From a virus: a stretch of DNA of 24,881 bases. The stretch is taken from the IMG/VR virus record IMGVR_UViG_3300037517_002795, positions 1 through 24,881 of that record; one strand, given 5' to 3'. The number at the start of each line of letters is the position of its first letter. The first letter of the stretch is position 1. The notes beneath the pieces are model-generated. The model had not been told where the DNA came from. It worked only from the letters and a program-made list of their open reading frames with translations, and ran no database searches. Positions 7,930 to 16,336 of this stretch are shown here, one piece after another. A program made the translations under genes and the position numbers.

Positions 7930-8580
7930 TTAATCGCATTCAGCAAAAGGGTTATTGGGATCGAAAGTATATCCTGCGGCTTCTGTTTGAAGTATATCGT
8001 TAGACCCAGCTGTTGTGCCTAGGCCATTGTTTAGTGGGATGATGTTGGAACCAGAAAGCCCTCTTGTATTTGATACAAGAGCATCAACCGCATCAATAGA
8101 TGTAGACATTTTTTCGTAACTGTAAGTAAAGAGTTCTGCTGTTATAAAGTAAGAATACAATCTTCCAAGTGGATAAAAAGGATTTTCGTGTTCTACAAAG
8201 TTTATTTCAAATAATGATTTTGAAGGTGGAAAATAAATTAAATCGCCTTCGCGGGGTCTTGTGATTGAACTGTTTTTATCTGTTACTTCTTGCTTAAATC
8301 TTTTTCTAGCAAAAACTAAATTTACTTTGTCTTTTATTTCCAAACCAAACTGAGTAATTACATCATTTCCTTCAAAGCCTTTAAATGATTGAAGATACAT
8401 TTCTAAAACATATGCATTGTCAAAATAAGAACCAGGGTCTTCACCAAAAATTTTATCAATCGAAAGATAGTCTCTTGGAATGTAGTAACAATCCACACCA
8501 GTAGCTTGAATAATTTCAATAGTTATTCCTTCTACTAAATCTTGTTCACCTTGATAATTTTGAAAGTATGGGTTTTTCAA
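7930..8580 (-). CDS. gp14: Neck protein
   Basis: This 216-residue neck protein (T4 gp14 is 256) joins the filled head to the tail with gp13. Matching features are the opening NPYFQNY.GEQDLVE, the IIQATGVDCYYIPRDYL segment, PREGDLIYFP, LFEINFVEHENPFYPLG and ELFTYSYE. The start is a TTG at 8580, chosen because AGGA lies 6 nt upstream and the conserved opening begins there; no suitable ATG exists. The gp13 stop is 3 nt upstream. Confidence 0.9.
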   Translation of the reverse strand: MKNPYFQNYQGEQDLVEGITIEIIQATGVDCYYIPRDYLSIDKIFGEDPGSYFDNAYVLEMYLQSFKGFEGNDVITQFGLEIKDKVNLVFARKRFKQEVTDKNSSITRPREGDLIYFPPSKSLFEINFVEHENPFYPLGRLYSYFITAELFTYSYEKMSTSIDAVDALVSNTRGLSGSNIIPLNNGLGTTAGSNDILQTEAAGYTFDPNNPFAECD

Positions 8581-8583
8581 AGT

Positions 8584-9414
8584 TTATCCTATAAGTGGAT
8601 CAGGTGGCAATTCTTGAGTCTTAGTCAGCATTACTTCAATCGTATTGAGTTCATTTACCGCTTCAGCCATGATTGCCGCAGCATTAAGCTGCGCCCCACC
8701 GGGTAGTGGAACTCCAGCAAATTTCATTAAATTTTGAGCCCATTGCTTCTTTAAAAGAGCTGTATAGTATTTTTTAAATACTCTGTCTTGCCAAACTTTT
8801 TGATATTGGTTTGGATCTATTTGCACATAAGCTTCGACCAATAAATATGAACCAGGAATTAAAGTAGAGTTGTCCATATCCAAAGTTAATCTATCTGTTG
8901 TTCTTGTATAAGTGTATGAAACTGGATAATTAAAAACATCATTTACAAGTTTCAAATAACTCATTGATTCCATATAATTGGCCATTGGACCAATGTTTAA
9001 TCCACCTTGATTAAAATAAAGACCAAAGAAATCAAAAAGGGTCAATTGGTAACGCAGATCAAACATATAATCACCAGAAACATCAGATGGTCTATAGACT
9101 TTAGTGATTGTTCTTATGTCGGTTGCAAGGGGCCAATCACCAGTAACACCTGTTGTTGGATCATATTTTGGCTGGGCGCCCACAGCACTTCCAAATGTTG
9201 TAGTATCAAAATATTTGTTAGCAACATCGCTTTGAGATATTTGATACAAAAATAAAGCTCTTTGATTAAAATCAAAATGCCTTTCATACATATACTCCAG
9301 CGCTTCATCTAAACGGTCTTGAGCCTGTTGGGGATCTATATTTACTTGAATAACCGGAGCACCAAGTGATCTAAAACAGTAATCGATGAATTCTTGACGG
9401 GTTGTTGCTGCCAT
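8584..9414 (-). CDS. gp13: Neck protein
   Basis: This 276-residue protein (T4 gp13 is 309) binds below the portal with gp14 to complete the head. The family opening is clear: TRQEFIDYCFRSLGAPVIQVNID, then AQDRLDEALEYMYERHFD. Further on come YTYTRTTDRLTLDMD, EAYVQIDPNQY, LLKKQWAQNLMKFAGV and a short C-terminal helix. The ATG at 9414 has no ribosome site; instead an ATAAATA box lies 5 nt upstream, overlapping the stop of the preceding gene. It may thus be read both by coupling and from a leaderless late mRNA. Confidence 0.92.
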   Translation of the reverse strand: MAATTRQEFIDYCFRSLGAPVIQVNIDPQQAQDRLDEALEYMYERHFDFNQRALFLYQISQSDVANKYFDTTTFGSAVGAQPKYDPTTGVTGDWPLATDIRTITKVYRPSDVSGDYMFDLRYQLTLFDFFGLYFNQGGLNIGPMANYMESMSYLKLVNDVFNYPVSYTYTRTTDRLTLDMDNSTLIPGSYLLVEAYVQIDPNQYQKVWQDRVFKKYYTALLKKQWAQNLMKFAGVPLPGGAQLNAAAIMAEAVNELNTIEVMLTKTQELPPDPLIG

Positions 9415-9419
9415 AAAAT

Positions 9420-9426
9420 TATTTAT
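9420..9426 (-). promoter_or_regulatory. Late promoter box for gp13 (ATAAATA)
   Basis: CATAAATA on the minus strand, ending 5 nt before the gp13 ATG. It includes the TAA stop of the upstream Cys-rich gene, so part of the match could be chance. The spacing is the same as at gp4, gp20 and gp25. Confidence 0.4.
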
Positions 9427-9866
9427 GAATTTTCAATTATTTTATTAATTTTATCAAACATCTCTTCTTTTTGTTTGTTAACAGAAACTGTAAGTTGTAC
9501 TTTTTGAATATTTTGAGGATCCATGTTTTCTACTTTTCGTTTTCTGCTAATGCTTTCTTCGGGGGAGTGGGGATCATAATTTGTAAACCCGGGCATTTTG
9601 AGGGGACAAGTTAAATATGGATAATCAAGTTTTGAATATACGCCTGGTTCTCTCAAAAGCCATGTGTGTTTATGGTCACCGCAACCACAACCACCACAAT
9701 AATAAAAATTTGATTTACTGCTTTGTTTCAGCATATGGCATGGTGAAAGATTGTCTAAACCAAAGCAGGAAACATATCTTAATTTTTTAACATCATCACC
9801 AATTTTATTATTGTCTTTGCCCCGAGAGGCTATAGACATAGCAAACATCATAATTTTTGTTATCAT
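9423..9866 (-). CDS. Cys-rich, probably zinc-binding protein of unknown function
   Basis: This 147-residue protein has cysteines at 34, 43, 57, 60, 62 and 87 and a histidine-rich patch. The core YYCGGCGCGDHKHTWL has a CxxCxC arrangement with H65 and H67, typical of metal binding. Before it is CFGLDNLSPCHML, after it KLDYPYLTCPLKMPGFTNY, and the end is a charged helix with KQKEEMFDKINKI. The start overlaps the stop of the preceding gene as ATGA, and it lies between the gp7 candidate and neck gene gp13. The style recalls small conserved proteins near the neck genes of marine T4-like phages, but I cannot name a family with proof. A structural or assembly role is inferred from position. Confidence 0.7.
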   Translation of the reverse strand: MITKIMMFAMSIASRGKDNNKIGDDVKKLRYVSCFGLDNLSPCHMLKQSSKSNFYYCGGCGCGDHKHTWLLREPGVYSKLDYPYLTCPLKMPGFTNYDPHSPEESISRKRKVENMDPQNIQKVQLTVSVNKQKEEMFDKINKIIENS

Positions 9867-10486
9867 GGAGTTTCGTATATAATATAAGTTCCAGCTGGAT
9901 AAACTGATCTATTTAAAAATGGTTTATATTTTTCTGGAACATTTGCCCTAACAATCATAAAACCAGGACTTCCTGTTTGAACTTTGCATTGTGAAATTGG
10001 AAGATTTAAAAGTGTAGTTAAAACATATTTTACAGAATCACAACTACCTTTTATATTAAAATAATTTTCATCAACATTTAATGCAAATTTTTTAATATTT
10101 GGAAGCAAATCATTTAAGTCTGAGGTTGAAGAAAAATCTTCATAAGGAAAATATTTATCAGCTAAAGCTTCTAAAAATTTATTTTTAATAGAAAAAGGGC
10201 ATTGTATATTTTCCCAATCAACTTTACCACCATATCCATAATCTTCACTAAAAAGCCATCTTAGATAAGATTTTACTATTTGGACAATCAATACGTTTGA
10301 AGAATCTTGTTCTGCTTTTTTATAAATCCAATTTGGAAATAAAGATTTAACTGTTAGTTTATCGCCAAACCAAGGATTTCCTGAAAGATTATAAAAATTA
10401 GAACCAAGAATAGCCTGAACAGATTCGACCATCTGTTTTATTTTTATCTCTAAAGAAACTTGAATTTTGTTAAATAATAAAATCAT
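9863..10486 (-). CDS. Small baseplate wedge protein, gp7 / tail protein I candidate
   Basis: This 207-residue protein follows directly after gp6. In simpler contractile tails (P2: W, J, I) the genes for gp25, gp6 and gp7 equivalents stand in this order, which makes it a gp7/gpI candidate. T4 gp7 is 1032 residues, so this would be a minimal version. The sequence has NPWFGDKLTVKSLFPNWIYKK, a helix IVQIVKSYLRWLFS, and a C-terminal strand region ending VYPAGTYIIYE. Its start lacks a clear ribosome site; a later ATG at 10432 is possible. The identification rests on synteny, not on a recognised motif. Confidence 0.6.
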   Translation of the reverse strand: MILLFNKIQVSLEIKIKQMVESVQAILGSNFYNLSGNPWFGDKLTVKSLFPNWIYKKAEQDSSNVLIVQIVKSYLRWLFSEDYGYGGKVDWENIQCPFSIKNKFLEALADKYFPYEDFSSTSDLNDLLPNIKKFALNVDENYFNIKGSCDSVKYVLTTLLNLPISQCKVQTGSPGFMIVRANVPEKYKPFLNRSVYPAGTYIIYETP

Positions 10487-10489
10487 TTT

Positions 10490-11566
10490 TTATTGAGAAT
10501 AAATTACGTTAATTCCCGCAACGGCTCTTTCTGCAATATAAGTCATAAGTTGGGATATTATTGTTGTGTCAGTAACACCATCAACATATACTTTTATTGT
10601 TGATGGTTCATCTGCGTTTGCTACAGTAACATTAGACTCACTTGCTATAACTATTCCAGAAGCAAGAATTGCAGTTTTAAAGTCATTTAATGTGACACAC
10701 CTGTGTTGTGCAGTAGCAGCAAAATTAACTTTTGATCTAGCCAATCCAACAGAAAGGTTATCGTAACCTCCAGTCGGAGTGTTTATTGTTAAAAACCCTA
10801 GATAAGAATTGCTAGTTTGTATTGTACTTTCATTGCCAGCTGATCCATCTGATATTACTGCCGTACAAGAAACTGTATAATCTGTAGTTAGATTAAAAGA
10901 TTCTGGCAAATTTGATGTAACCAAATATCCGTTAACTGTGTTTAATACTGTAAAATAATAACCTGTGGTGGTTAATGCTATATTAGATTTATCAACCTTT
11001 TCCCACTGTATCAAATTTCCAGAAGAGTCTACGGTTTTCATTGTAATTGTAGAAGGATCTACAGTTAGCGGCAGTGCCATTGATTGCGTTGTAAAATCCC
11101 AGTTTGTATATTCAACTGCCTCCGTACCACAGTAAAAAGTTATTGTGTCAATTGCATTTGCAGGAAGTTCTTCGGTGTTAAAAAACAATAAAGACGATCC
11201 GCTTGTGCTAGTTGCTTGAAATGGAGTATATGCTGATAAAGTTGCGCCATATACAATTACATTTCTTGTAGTTGATGCTGATTTTTTAACTTCTAGTAAA
11301 ACAGACGAGTTCGAAGCTAAACCAACAATAGAGGGCAAAAGTGTAGCGGTACTTAAAAAAGATTCTTTATAACCCATTTGGGCATAAATTCCATTGTATG
11401 CAGTAGCTGTAGCCAAAATATTTACAAGCATATTTACCGCACTGGCTTTATTTTCATAATCTAAATCTGCTAAAGTCGGTTCTGATTTTAAAAATGTAGT
11501 TAAAGATTGAACAATATCATTGTAATCTAAAGAAGCTACATCTAAATTTTTAAAATTTAAAGTCAT
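10490..11566 (-). CDS. gp6: Baseplate wedge protein, short form
   Basis: This 358-residue protein belongs to the gp6 / P2 gpJ family that builds the inner baseplate ring. The N-terminal helix region DYNDIVQSLTTFLKSEPTLADLDYEN, then AVNMLVNILATATAYNGIYA and the ESFLSTATLLPSIVGLA block, are typical of gp6. The C-terminal part has LARSKVNFAATAQHRCVTLNDFKTAI, the usual VT..DY-type segment, and a closing ERAVAGINV. T4 gp6 is 660 residues; the extra domains are absent, so the length is nearer to P2 gpJ. The ATG overlaps the gp25 stop as ATGA, with GAGG 10 nt upstream. Confidence 0.8.
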   Translation of the reverse strand: MTLNFKNLDVASLDYNDIVQSLTTFLKSEPTLADLDYENKASAVNMLVNILATATAYNGIYAQMGYKESFLSTATLLPSIVGLASNSSVLLEVKKSASTTRNVIVYGATLSAYTPFQATSTSGSSLLFFNTEELPANAIDTITFYCGTEAVEYTNWDFTTQSMALPLTVDPSTITMKTVDSSGNLIQWEKVDKSNIALTTTGYYFTVLNTVNGYLVTSNLPESFNLTTDYTVSCTAVISDGSAGNESTIQTSNSYLGFLTINTPTGGYDNLSVGLARSKVNFAATAQHRCVTLNDFKTAILASGIVIASESNVTVANADEPSTIKVYVDGVTDTTIISQLMTYIAERAVAGINVIYSQ

Positions 11567-11946
11567 TGTAATGGGACCTCAATTGTGCATTTCATTTTTT
11601 GTTGTTTTAAATACTCTGATTTTTCAAATGCAATGTCTACTATTATTTTTGTATCATCAATATACGAAATAAAAGTTTTAACATTGTTTATTTCTTTTAT
11701 AGCGTCTTCTATATAATTTTCTAAATCTGTTTCAGTAAAACTTTTATTGCTAACTGGATCAAAAATAAGATTATAATAGTTAGACCCCAAATAAGGACTT
11801 GACGGCAATTCTCCCTTTTGTGTTTTACAAACATTTTCAATTTTTTGAACAATAGAGTTATACCCACTAACAACTCCTATATCTTTTTTAGAAGCTACAG
11901 TGCTAACTTTATATCCCAAAATATTAAAATCTCTGTACGTTGCCAT
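11563..11946 (-). CDS. gp25: Baseplate wedge protein
   Basis: This 127-residue protein (T4 gp25 is 132) belongs to the gp25/TssE-like family with a lysozyme-like fold. It links wedges to the sheath and starts sheath assembly. Visible family features are VVSGYNSIVQKIENVCKTQKGELPSSPYLGSNYYNLIFDP, with the conserved KGE.P..P..G, and a following helix TDLENYIEDAIKEINNV. ATG 11946 was chosen (MATYRDFN) because the 22 codons of open frame upstream overlap the previous gene and are Arg/Trp-rich. A CTAAATA box ends 5 nt before it. Confidence 0.88.
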   Translation of the reverse strand: MATYRDFNILGYKVSTVASKKDIGVVSGYNSIVQKIENVCKTQKGELPSSPYLGSNYYNLIFDPVSNKSFTETDLENYIEDAIKEINNVKTFISYIDDTKIIVDIAFEKSEYLKQQKMKCTIEVPLQ

Positions 11947-11951
11947 CCTAA

Positions 11952-11958
11952 TATTTAG
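11952..11958 (-). promoter_or_regulatory. Late promoter box for gp25 (CTAAATA)
   Basis: CTAAATA on the minus strand ends 5 nt before the gp25 ATG, with TTAGG between. It includes the TAA stop of the upstream gene, so a chance match is possible. Confidence 0.4.
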
Positions 11959-12677
11959 TAAAGCAATTCGACGGCAGTAACGGAAGTTTCTCCAACTCCA
12001 CTGTTTGTACATGTATGTTTTGTAGATAAAACATAATACTTTTTGCTTAAACTAGATGTTGATGTAGATGTGCTATATCCGCTTATTGCATTTACAGCAA
12101 TATCAATAACATTTCCCGGTCTAAGTTTTAAATCTGCAGCTACAACTAAAGTTACTTTTGGACCATATGTAATTGCATCCAAAAACCTTTTTCTTTTTAT
12201 TGGAGTTTCTTTTGGTGTATTCCAAAACGTAGCAACATTTAATCTTAATTTTAAATAATCAAGATATTTACTTCCAATTTCAGGACATTCGCAGCTTATT
12301 ATTGAGTCAGGAGCAGCCCAAAAACAACCTTTCCAACTTGCTCCAAGATCGCTTTCTATTTTTTCACATTCTGGAGACTTTTCACCAATTAAAGGACTGT
12401 CAATTTGGTTTGGCTGTGGGTCTATTAAAGATGGCGGACCAGACCAATTTGGATTAAATCCTGTAATGTTATCCACAATGTCTTGGACTTTAGAACCATA
12501 TAACTCATTTGCTAAACAATCTTCGTAACTTAAAGCACCGGTTGTCAAACCTCTAGTAATAAAAGGATTAGCACATTCATAAGTTGAACGCGATCCGGGT
12601 GGGTATATTAAAGTTTGCACCTCGGTGGCATTTACTGTTTTTATTTGTTGTGCAAAGCCGTCAAATCTTTCTGCCAT
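11955..12677 (-). CDS. Hub-barrel-like baseplate protein (C-terminal half of a split hub?)
   Basis: This 240-residue protein has a Pro/Cys-rich N-terminal half (residues 25-145) with several Cys residues. Its C-terminal part reads VVAADLKLRPGNVIDIAVN, then KKYYVLSTKHTCTNSG and TAVELLY. This matches the usual end of baseplate hub proteins (gp27/P2 gpD type): a beta-barrel with a 'RPGdvi' turn and a 'Y.V...H' strand. It lies directly downstream of the larger hub-like protein. The start ATG 12677 has AAGGAG upstream. It may supply the last barrel of the hub as a separate chain or be a hub-bound accessory. This is inferred from motif style and position. Confidence 0.6.
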   Translation of the reverse strand: MAERFDGFAQQIKTVNATEVQTLIYPPGSRSTYECANPFITRGLTTGALSYEDCLANELYGSKVQDIVDNITGFNPNWSGPPSLIDPQPNQIDSPLIGEKSPECEKIESDLGASWKGCFWAAPDSIISCECPEIGSKYLDYLKLRLNVATFWNTPKETPIKRKRFLDAITYGPKVTLVVAADLKLRPGNVIDIAVNAISGYSTSTSTSSLSKKYYVLSTKHTCTNSGVGETSVTAVELLY

Positions 12678-12689
12678 AAATCTCCTTAA

Positions 12690-14645
12690 TTATGTAACCT
12701 CATTGCATTTACCGTCTGTAATATTAGATAGTTCAAAGCAATACAAATATTTTCCCTCAGAAGCTTTTATATATTCCAATAAACGGTCTCTGTCTGCACC
12801 AATTGCACTTTCATAATTTTTAGAATTTAAAATAATTTGTATATATGGTATTTTTCTCATTAATACAATATGCAAACAGCTAGATTGATTTTGAAAAGTT
12901 TCAAGTTCGCCTGTATCGTTGCCAACAGGTCTATAAGTTATCGAACCATCAAAAACAGGCTCATTTAAATTTTCAGCATACCACCCCGGACCATAATATT
13001 CTAAACTATTTTTTCTTTCATTTAAATTAATTGCCAAAGTGTTAAGATAATTATTAGAACCCTCATCCATCTGACTCCAGGGACTATATTCTGGATAATT
13101 AAAATTATCAAAATTAGTTATTTCACTTGGAAGGTTTACACCTATCCGTTTCCACCTATATCTATAGACTAAAGGTTCATTATTGACACCAGTTACATCA
13201 TTATTTACATCTTGTTCCCATCCTGTAATACAAGCAAAAAAAGTTTCCTCTTCTTCAATTACAGGTTTACGCAAACAACAAAGAACATAATATACAAAGT
13301 TTTGAATTTCAATATCTCTTATTTGATCCAGTTTTGCTGTATCTGTTTTTGTATCATTTCTCAGTTTATAAATTTTTTGTAAATTTGTATTTGGACCATT
13401 TATTGTTCCAGATGTAGACGACCCCTGGTTTGGGTGGACTGGAGTCATATCCCACATATTTTTCCACATTTCCGGATTGTCAATGAATGGATATGGATCA
13501 GCAACTCCCATTAAATTTTTATTTTCATATGCATTTTTGTTTCCATATTCCATTCCTAATAGTGTTGAATTGGAATAAGGGGTAAAAGAATCATTTTGTT
13601 GATAGTAGCCGAAGTGTTTTCTTTCATACTCCAGATCACTTAAACCAATAGTACCAGAAAGATTGGACACCACACCAGATTCAGTAACAATTTCGATATC
13701 GTATTTTTTACCATCATCTAAAAATTGATGATTTATTAGTAAAACTTCTTGAGTTTCTGTTGATGCTGCTTCGGGTTTATTTAAAATTTTTGGTGTTTTT
13801 CTAATGTAGTAATATTGTCTATTTAAATATTGTGCTGCTGGTGCTGTTGTAAGAACATAAATCTTTTTTCTTCCAGCACTGTTTGTTGGGGTATCTTGTG
13901 GAAAAATTGCATAAGACCCATACGTAGATTCGCCAGATGCATTTTCAGTAAAATATTTAAAATTTATTTGATTATTGAATCCAGTCCAAAATAAAAATCT
14001 TGGTTTCTTGCTTGTATTTTCACAAGCCAAGCTAGTAATATAATTCATATATTGAATTGGGTTTTCGCTTAATTCTTCAATTTTTTCTTTAAGTGGATTT
14101 ATTGGTCTATATGTAATAACATTAGAACACTTTTTATTTCCCCAATTTATTAATTTCACAGCATCCACACCACTATTCAAACCCGTGCTAATTTTTATTT
14201 TATCTGTTAGTGTTTCTAAAAATGTTTCTATATTTAATACTTGAGGAAAAGTATAAGATGACACTAAATTGGTTGTAGAAATATTTTGATTTACAAAAAA
14301 CAATTTATTTGTAAAATTAATTCCAACAAAATTTTCTTCTGTTTGAGAAGCTGCATTATTTAAATAAGAAACACCACTGATATAAAATGTTTCTGCTGGA
14401 TCTCCATTCAAATATTCAATGACAATTTTTTTGTCAATTGGATTTGTTGATAATCTATTGACAAATGTTACCACATCATCTAAATCCCTAACAGTTAGAC
14501 ACCCACTAGGAAACAAATCAAAAACACTTTCACTAAATTCAATTTTTTCAAATTGACAAATCGTATTTGGGCGTGTTATAACCAAAGAACCGAGGCTGAT
14601 ACTTTTAATTGGTGAAGATAAAGGATTTGTAGGAGAAAATGTCAT
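12690..14645 (-). CDS. Central baseplate hub protein (gp27-like)
   Basis: This 651-residue protein begins with an SLGSLVITRP..ICQFEKIEFSESVFDLFPSGCLTVRDL segment, like the first hub barrel of T4-like phages, followed by VIEYLNGDPAETFYISGV. Residues about 200-230 contain YMNYITSLACENTSKKPRFLFWTGF and INFKYF, matching the hub's reading strand. The C-terminal 200 residues contain FFACITGWEQDV and LVYRYRWKRIG and are less familiar. T4 gp27 is 391 residues. The hub trimer sits under the tube and holds the spike. It follows the gp53-like gene with 2 nt between stop and start. A gp5-type spike is not visible in the window. Confidence 0.65.
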   Translation of the reverse strand: MTFSPTNPLSSPIKSISLGSLVITRPNTICQFEKIEFSESVFDLFPSGCLTVRDLDDVVTFVNRLSTNPIDKKIVIEYLNGDPAETFYISGVSYLNNAASQTEENFVGINFTNKLFFVNQNISTTNLVSSYTFPQVLNIETFLETLTDKIKISTGLNSGVDAVKLINWGNKKCSNVITYRPINPLKEKIEELSENPIQYMNYITSLACENTSKKPRFLFWTGFNNQINFKYFTENASGESTYGSYAIFPQDTPTNSAGRKKIYVLTTAPAAQYLNRQYYYIRKTPKILNKPEAASTETQEVLLINHQFLDDGKKYDIEIVTESGVVSNLSGTIGLSDLEYERKHFGYYQQNDSFTPYSNSTLLGMEYGNKNAYENKNLMGVADPYPFIDNPEMWKNMWDMTPVHPNQGSSTSGTINGPNTNLQKIYKLRNDTKTDTAKLDQIRDIEIQNFVYYVLCCLRKPVIEEEETFFACITGWEQDVNNDVTGVNNEPLVYRYRWKRIGVNLPSEITNFDNFNYPEYSPWSQMDEGSNNYLNTLAINLNERKNSLEYYGPGWYAENLNEPVFDGSITYRPVGNDTGELETFQNQSSCLHIVLMRKIPYIQIILNSKNYESAIGADRDRLLEYIKASEGKYLYCFELSNITDGKCNEVT

Positions 14646-14647
14646 AA

Positions 14648-15469
14648 TTAAACGATATAGTTTTGTTCAACTTTTGTAAAATTTAAAGAATTAAATGTAT
14701 AAGGTAAAAAGTATTTTATATTTGTATCTGTAGTTTGAGCCGCTTCTTTATAAGTTATTGCCTGACTTACACCAGGGAGGCCAAAGTTTTCTCCGGATGT
14801 AATAGGCAAATCATCTTCCAATGCACCAAATACTTGTAAATTGCCAAATGTTTTGTATTTAACTTCTTTTGTTGCATCTGTCTGTGTTTGAATATAATTG
14901 ATTTTATTTGTAGCACCTCCATACGTACCTTTGTACGAATAGGTGCTACCATTTACTATAAAATTTACATCTTGATTGAGACCAAATGAAATGCCACCAT
15001 AAGTTTCTACAATTGTATTTTTGGTAAATGGGTTATAACTTTTTACAAAACCAAATCCACCTGTTAAGCTAAAATTTCCGGTTGACCCATATTGCCAAGT
15101 TGGACCAGAGTTTGCAATATATGGTAATACCAAAGAACCTTCAGTTACGATTACATCTTGATTTGTTAAAGTATTTATTGTACTAATTTCTGAATTAATG
15201 CTGTATTCATCTAATAAATCAACTGTGTCTGGACTCAACAAAGTAAATGGATTAAAAGTATCATTGGCATATAAGAAAAGCCAATAACTTTCGATATCGG
15301 AATAAACAGTATTAGCAAGTTCTAAAAGAGTTGTATTTGACGATACATCAATTAAAGCAGTTTCTCTATTTTTTGAATCTAAAACATAATAAGAAGATAT
15401 GTCTGTAACCTTTATATCTCCCAGTTCGGTTGTATATTCTATTTTCGGTAAATTTTTTGAATAATTCAT
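14648..15469 (-). CDS. gp53: Baseplate wedge protein (gp53-like)
   Basis: In this 273-residue protein the N-terminal part resembles T4 gp53: YYVLDSKNRETALIDVS, TTLLELANTVYSDIESYWLFLYANDTFNPFTLL. The LANTVYSD..SYW.FLYAND string parallels the gp53 LANAIYGN..LYWVLLMCND segment, which is related to LysM domains. The C-terminal two thirds are Gly/Thr/Asn-rich beta strands not found in the 196-residue T4 protein. It stands between the tube cap gp48 and the hub, which fits a wedge protein that fastens the wedges together. The role of the C-terminal extension is unknown. Confidence 0.65.
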   Translation of the reverse strand: MNYSKNLPKIEYTTELGDIKVTDISSYYVLDSKNRETALIDVSSNTTLLELANTVYSDIESYWLFLYANDTFNPFTLLSPDTVDLLDEYSINSEISTINTLTNQDVIVTEGSLVLPYIANSGPTWQYGSTGNFSLTGGFGFVKSYNPFTKNTIVETYGGISFGLNQDVNFIVNGSTYSYKGTYGGATNKINYIQTQTDATKEVKYKTFGNLQVFGALEDDLPITSGENFGLPGVSQAITYKEAAQTTDTNIKYFLPYTFNSLNFTKVEQNYIV

Positions 15470-15482
15470 CTAATACTCACTA

Positions 15483-16304
15483 TTACAATATTATTTCAGA
15501 CTTCGATTGCAATCCACCCTGACCACCATCACCAGAAATATTTGGATTATATGTACCAGTTTCAAATTCTCTAAATGTTAATCCTAGTAAAGTAAGATTT
15601 GATCTACCATTTGGCAAAGTTCTTACAACAGAATCGGCAGCATCACTATATTTAACAGTCATTGAAGTTAATACTAGTGGCATTGGTTCTCCAAGCCAAT
15701 CTGCAGTATAATTAAGATCATTTTCCAAACCACTTTGTCCTAAAGGTCTTCCTCTAGAAACTCTTAAAGTCCAAATTGGCTGTGGATAACTTCTTTCAGG
15801 TAAACCTGGAACAATTTGTGGATAGGATGCTTTTCTAAAACTGCCAACAATTCCCCTGACAGCTTCACTTTCTGCTTCAGATTTAGGAACAAAAATATAT
15901 TCAAAATTATATTCTTTTCTTGCTTCGGAAACCATAGTCGCTTCTGTTACGTTAGAAAATCTCCTATAAGTTGTGGTAGCATACATATATTCATTTTGAA
16001 ATTTTGCTGGATCTATGATTCTATTCCACAAAAGTTCAAAATCACCACCAGAGTTATTAAGTGCAGCCATAGATAAAACTGGGCCCACTGGATTTGTACC
16101 TTCACCAAATTCGTGACGAACTGTATAACCAGGTTCTTTGGGCAAAGGCAAAACAATTTGCACTTGTGCTCTATTGTAAATGCCTGATCTGGTTCTGTCT
16201 GCAGCTTGCAAACTATAAGGAGCTGCAAAAAATCTTAACCAATGTGGTATTTCCTGTGCAGGATCACTACCAGAAATTGGATATTGGTATATTGTTGCTG
16301 CCAT
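15483..16304 (-). CDS. gp48: Baseplate tail-tube cap protein (gp48-like)
   Basis: This 273-residue protein resembles gp48, which sits on the hub and starts the tube. The pattern includes AQVQIVLPLPKEPGY, a central DFELLWNRIIDP, EYNFEYIFVPKSEAESEAVRGIVGSFRKASYP, PIWTLRVSRG, VLTSMTVKYSDAADS and the closing TLLGLTFREFETG, close to the T4 end (LEITMREI). T4 gp48 is 364 residues. It is the first gene of the leftward transcript. An upstream CTAAATA box lies 8 nt before the ATG, back to back with the box of gp4. A gp54-like partner is on the opposite strand. Confidence 0.72.
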   Translation of the reverse strand: MAATIYQYPISGSDPAQEIPHWLRFFAAPYSLQAADRTRSGIYNRAQVQIVLPLPKEPGYTVRHEFGEGTNPVGPVLSMAALNNSGGDFELLWNRIIDPAKFQNEYMYATTTYRRFSNVTEATMVSEARKEYNFEYIFVPKSEAESEAVRGIVGSFRKASYPQIVPGLPERSYPQPIWTLRVSRGRPLGQSGLENDLNYTADWLGEPMPLVLTSMTVKYSDAADSVVRTLPNGRSNLTLLGLTFREFETGTYNPNISGDGGQGGLQSKSEIIL

Positions 16305-16312
16305 TATATTAC

Positions 16313-16319
16313 TATTTAG
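16313..16319 (-). promoter_or_regulatory. Late promoter box for the leftward tail operon (CTAAATA)
   Basis: CTAAATA on the minus strand, 8 nt before the gp48 ATG. Together with the plus-strand box at 16330 it forms a divergent late promoter pair within 37 nt, where promoters are required on both sides. This is the best evidence that CTAAATA is the late motif of this phage. Confidence 0.65.
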
Positions 16320-16329
16320 TGAAAATTAC

Positions 16330-16336
16330 CTAAATA
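16330..16336 (+). promoter_or_regulatory. Late promoter box for gp4 operon (CTAAATA)
   Basis: CTAAATA on the plus strand, 5 nt (ATTTT) before the gp4 ATG. No Shine-Dalgarno sequence can fit if transcription starts about 6 nt after the box, so the mRNA would start at the ATG. Confidence 0.65.

Noticed and set aside
15816-16228. Overlapping open frames on both strands within gp48
   Set aside because: The gp48 frame has clear family motifs and a promoter; these others are rich in Cys/Phe/Ile typical of shadow frames.
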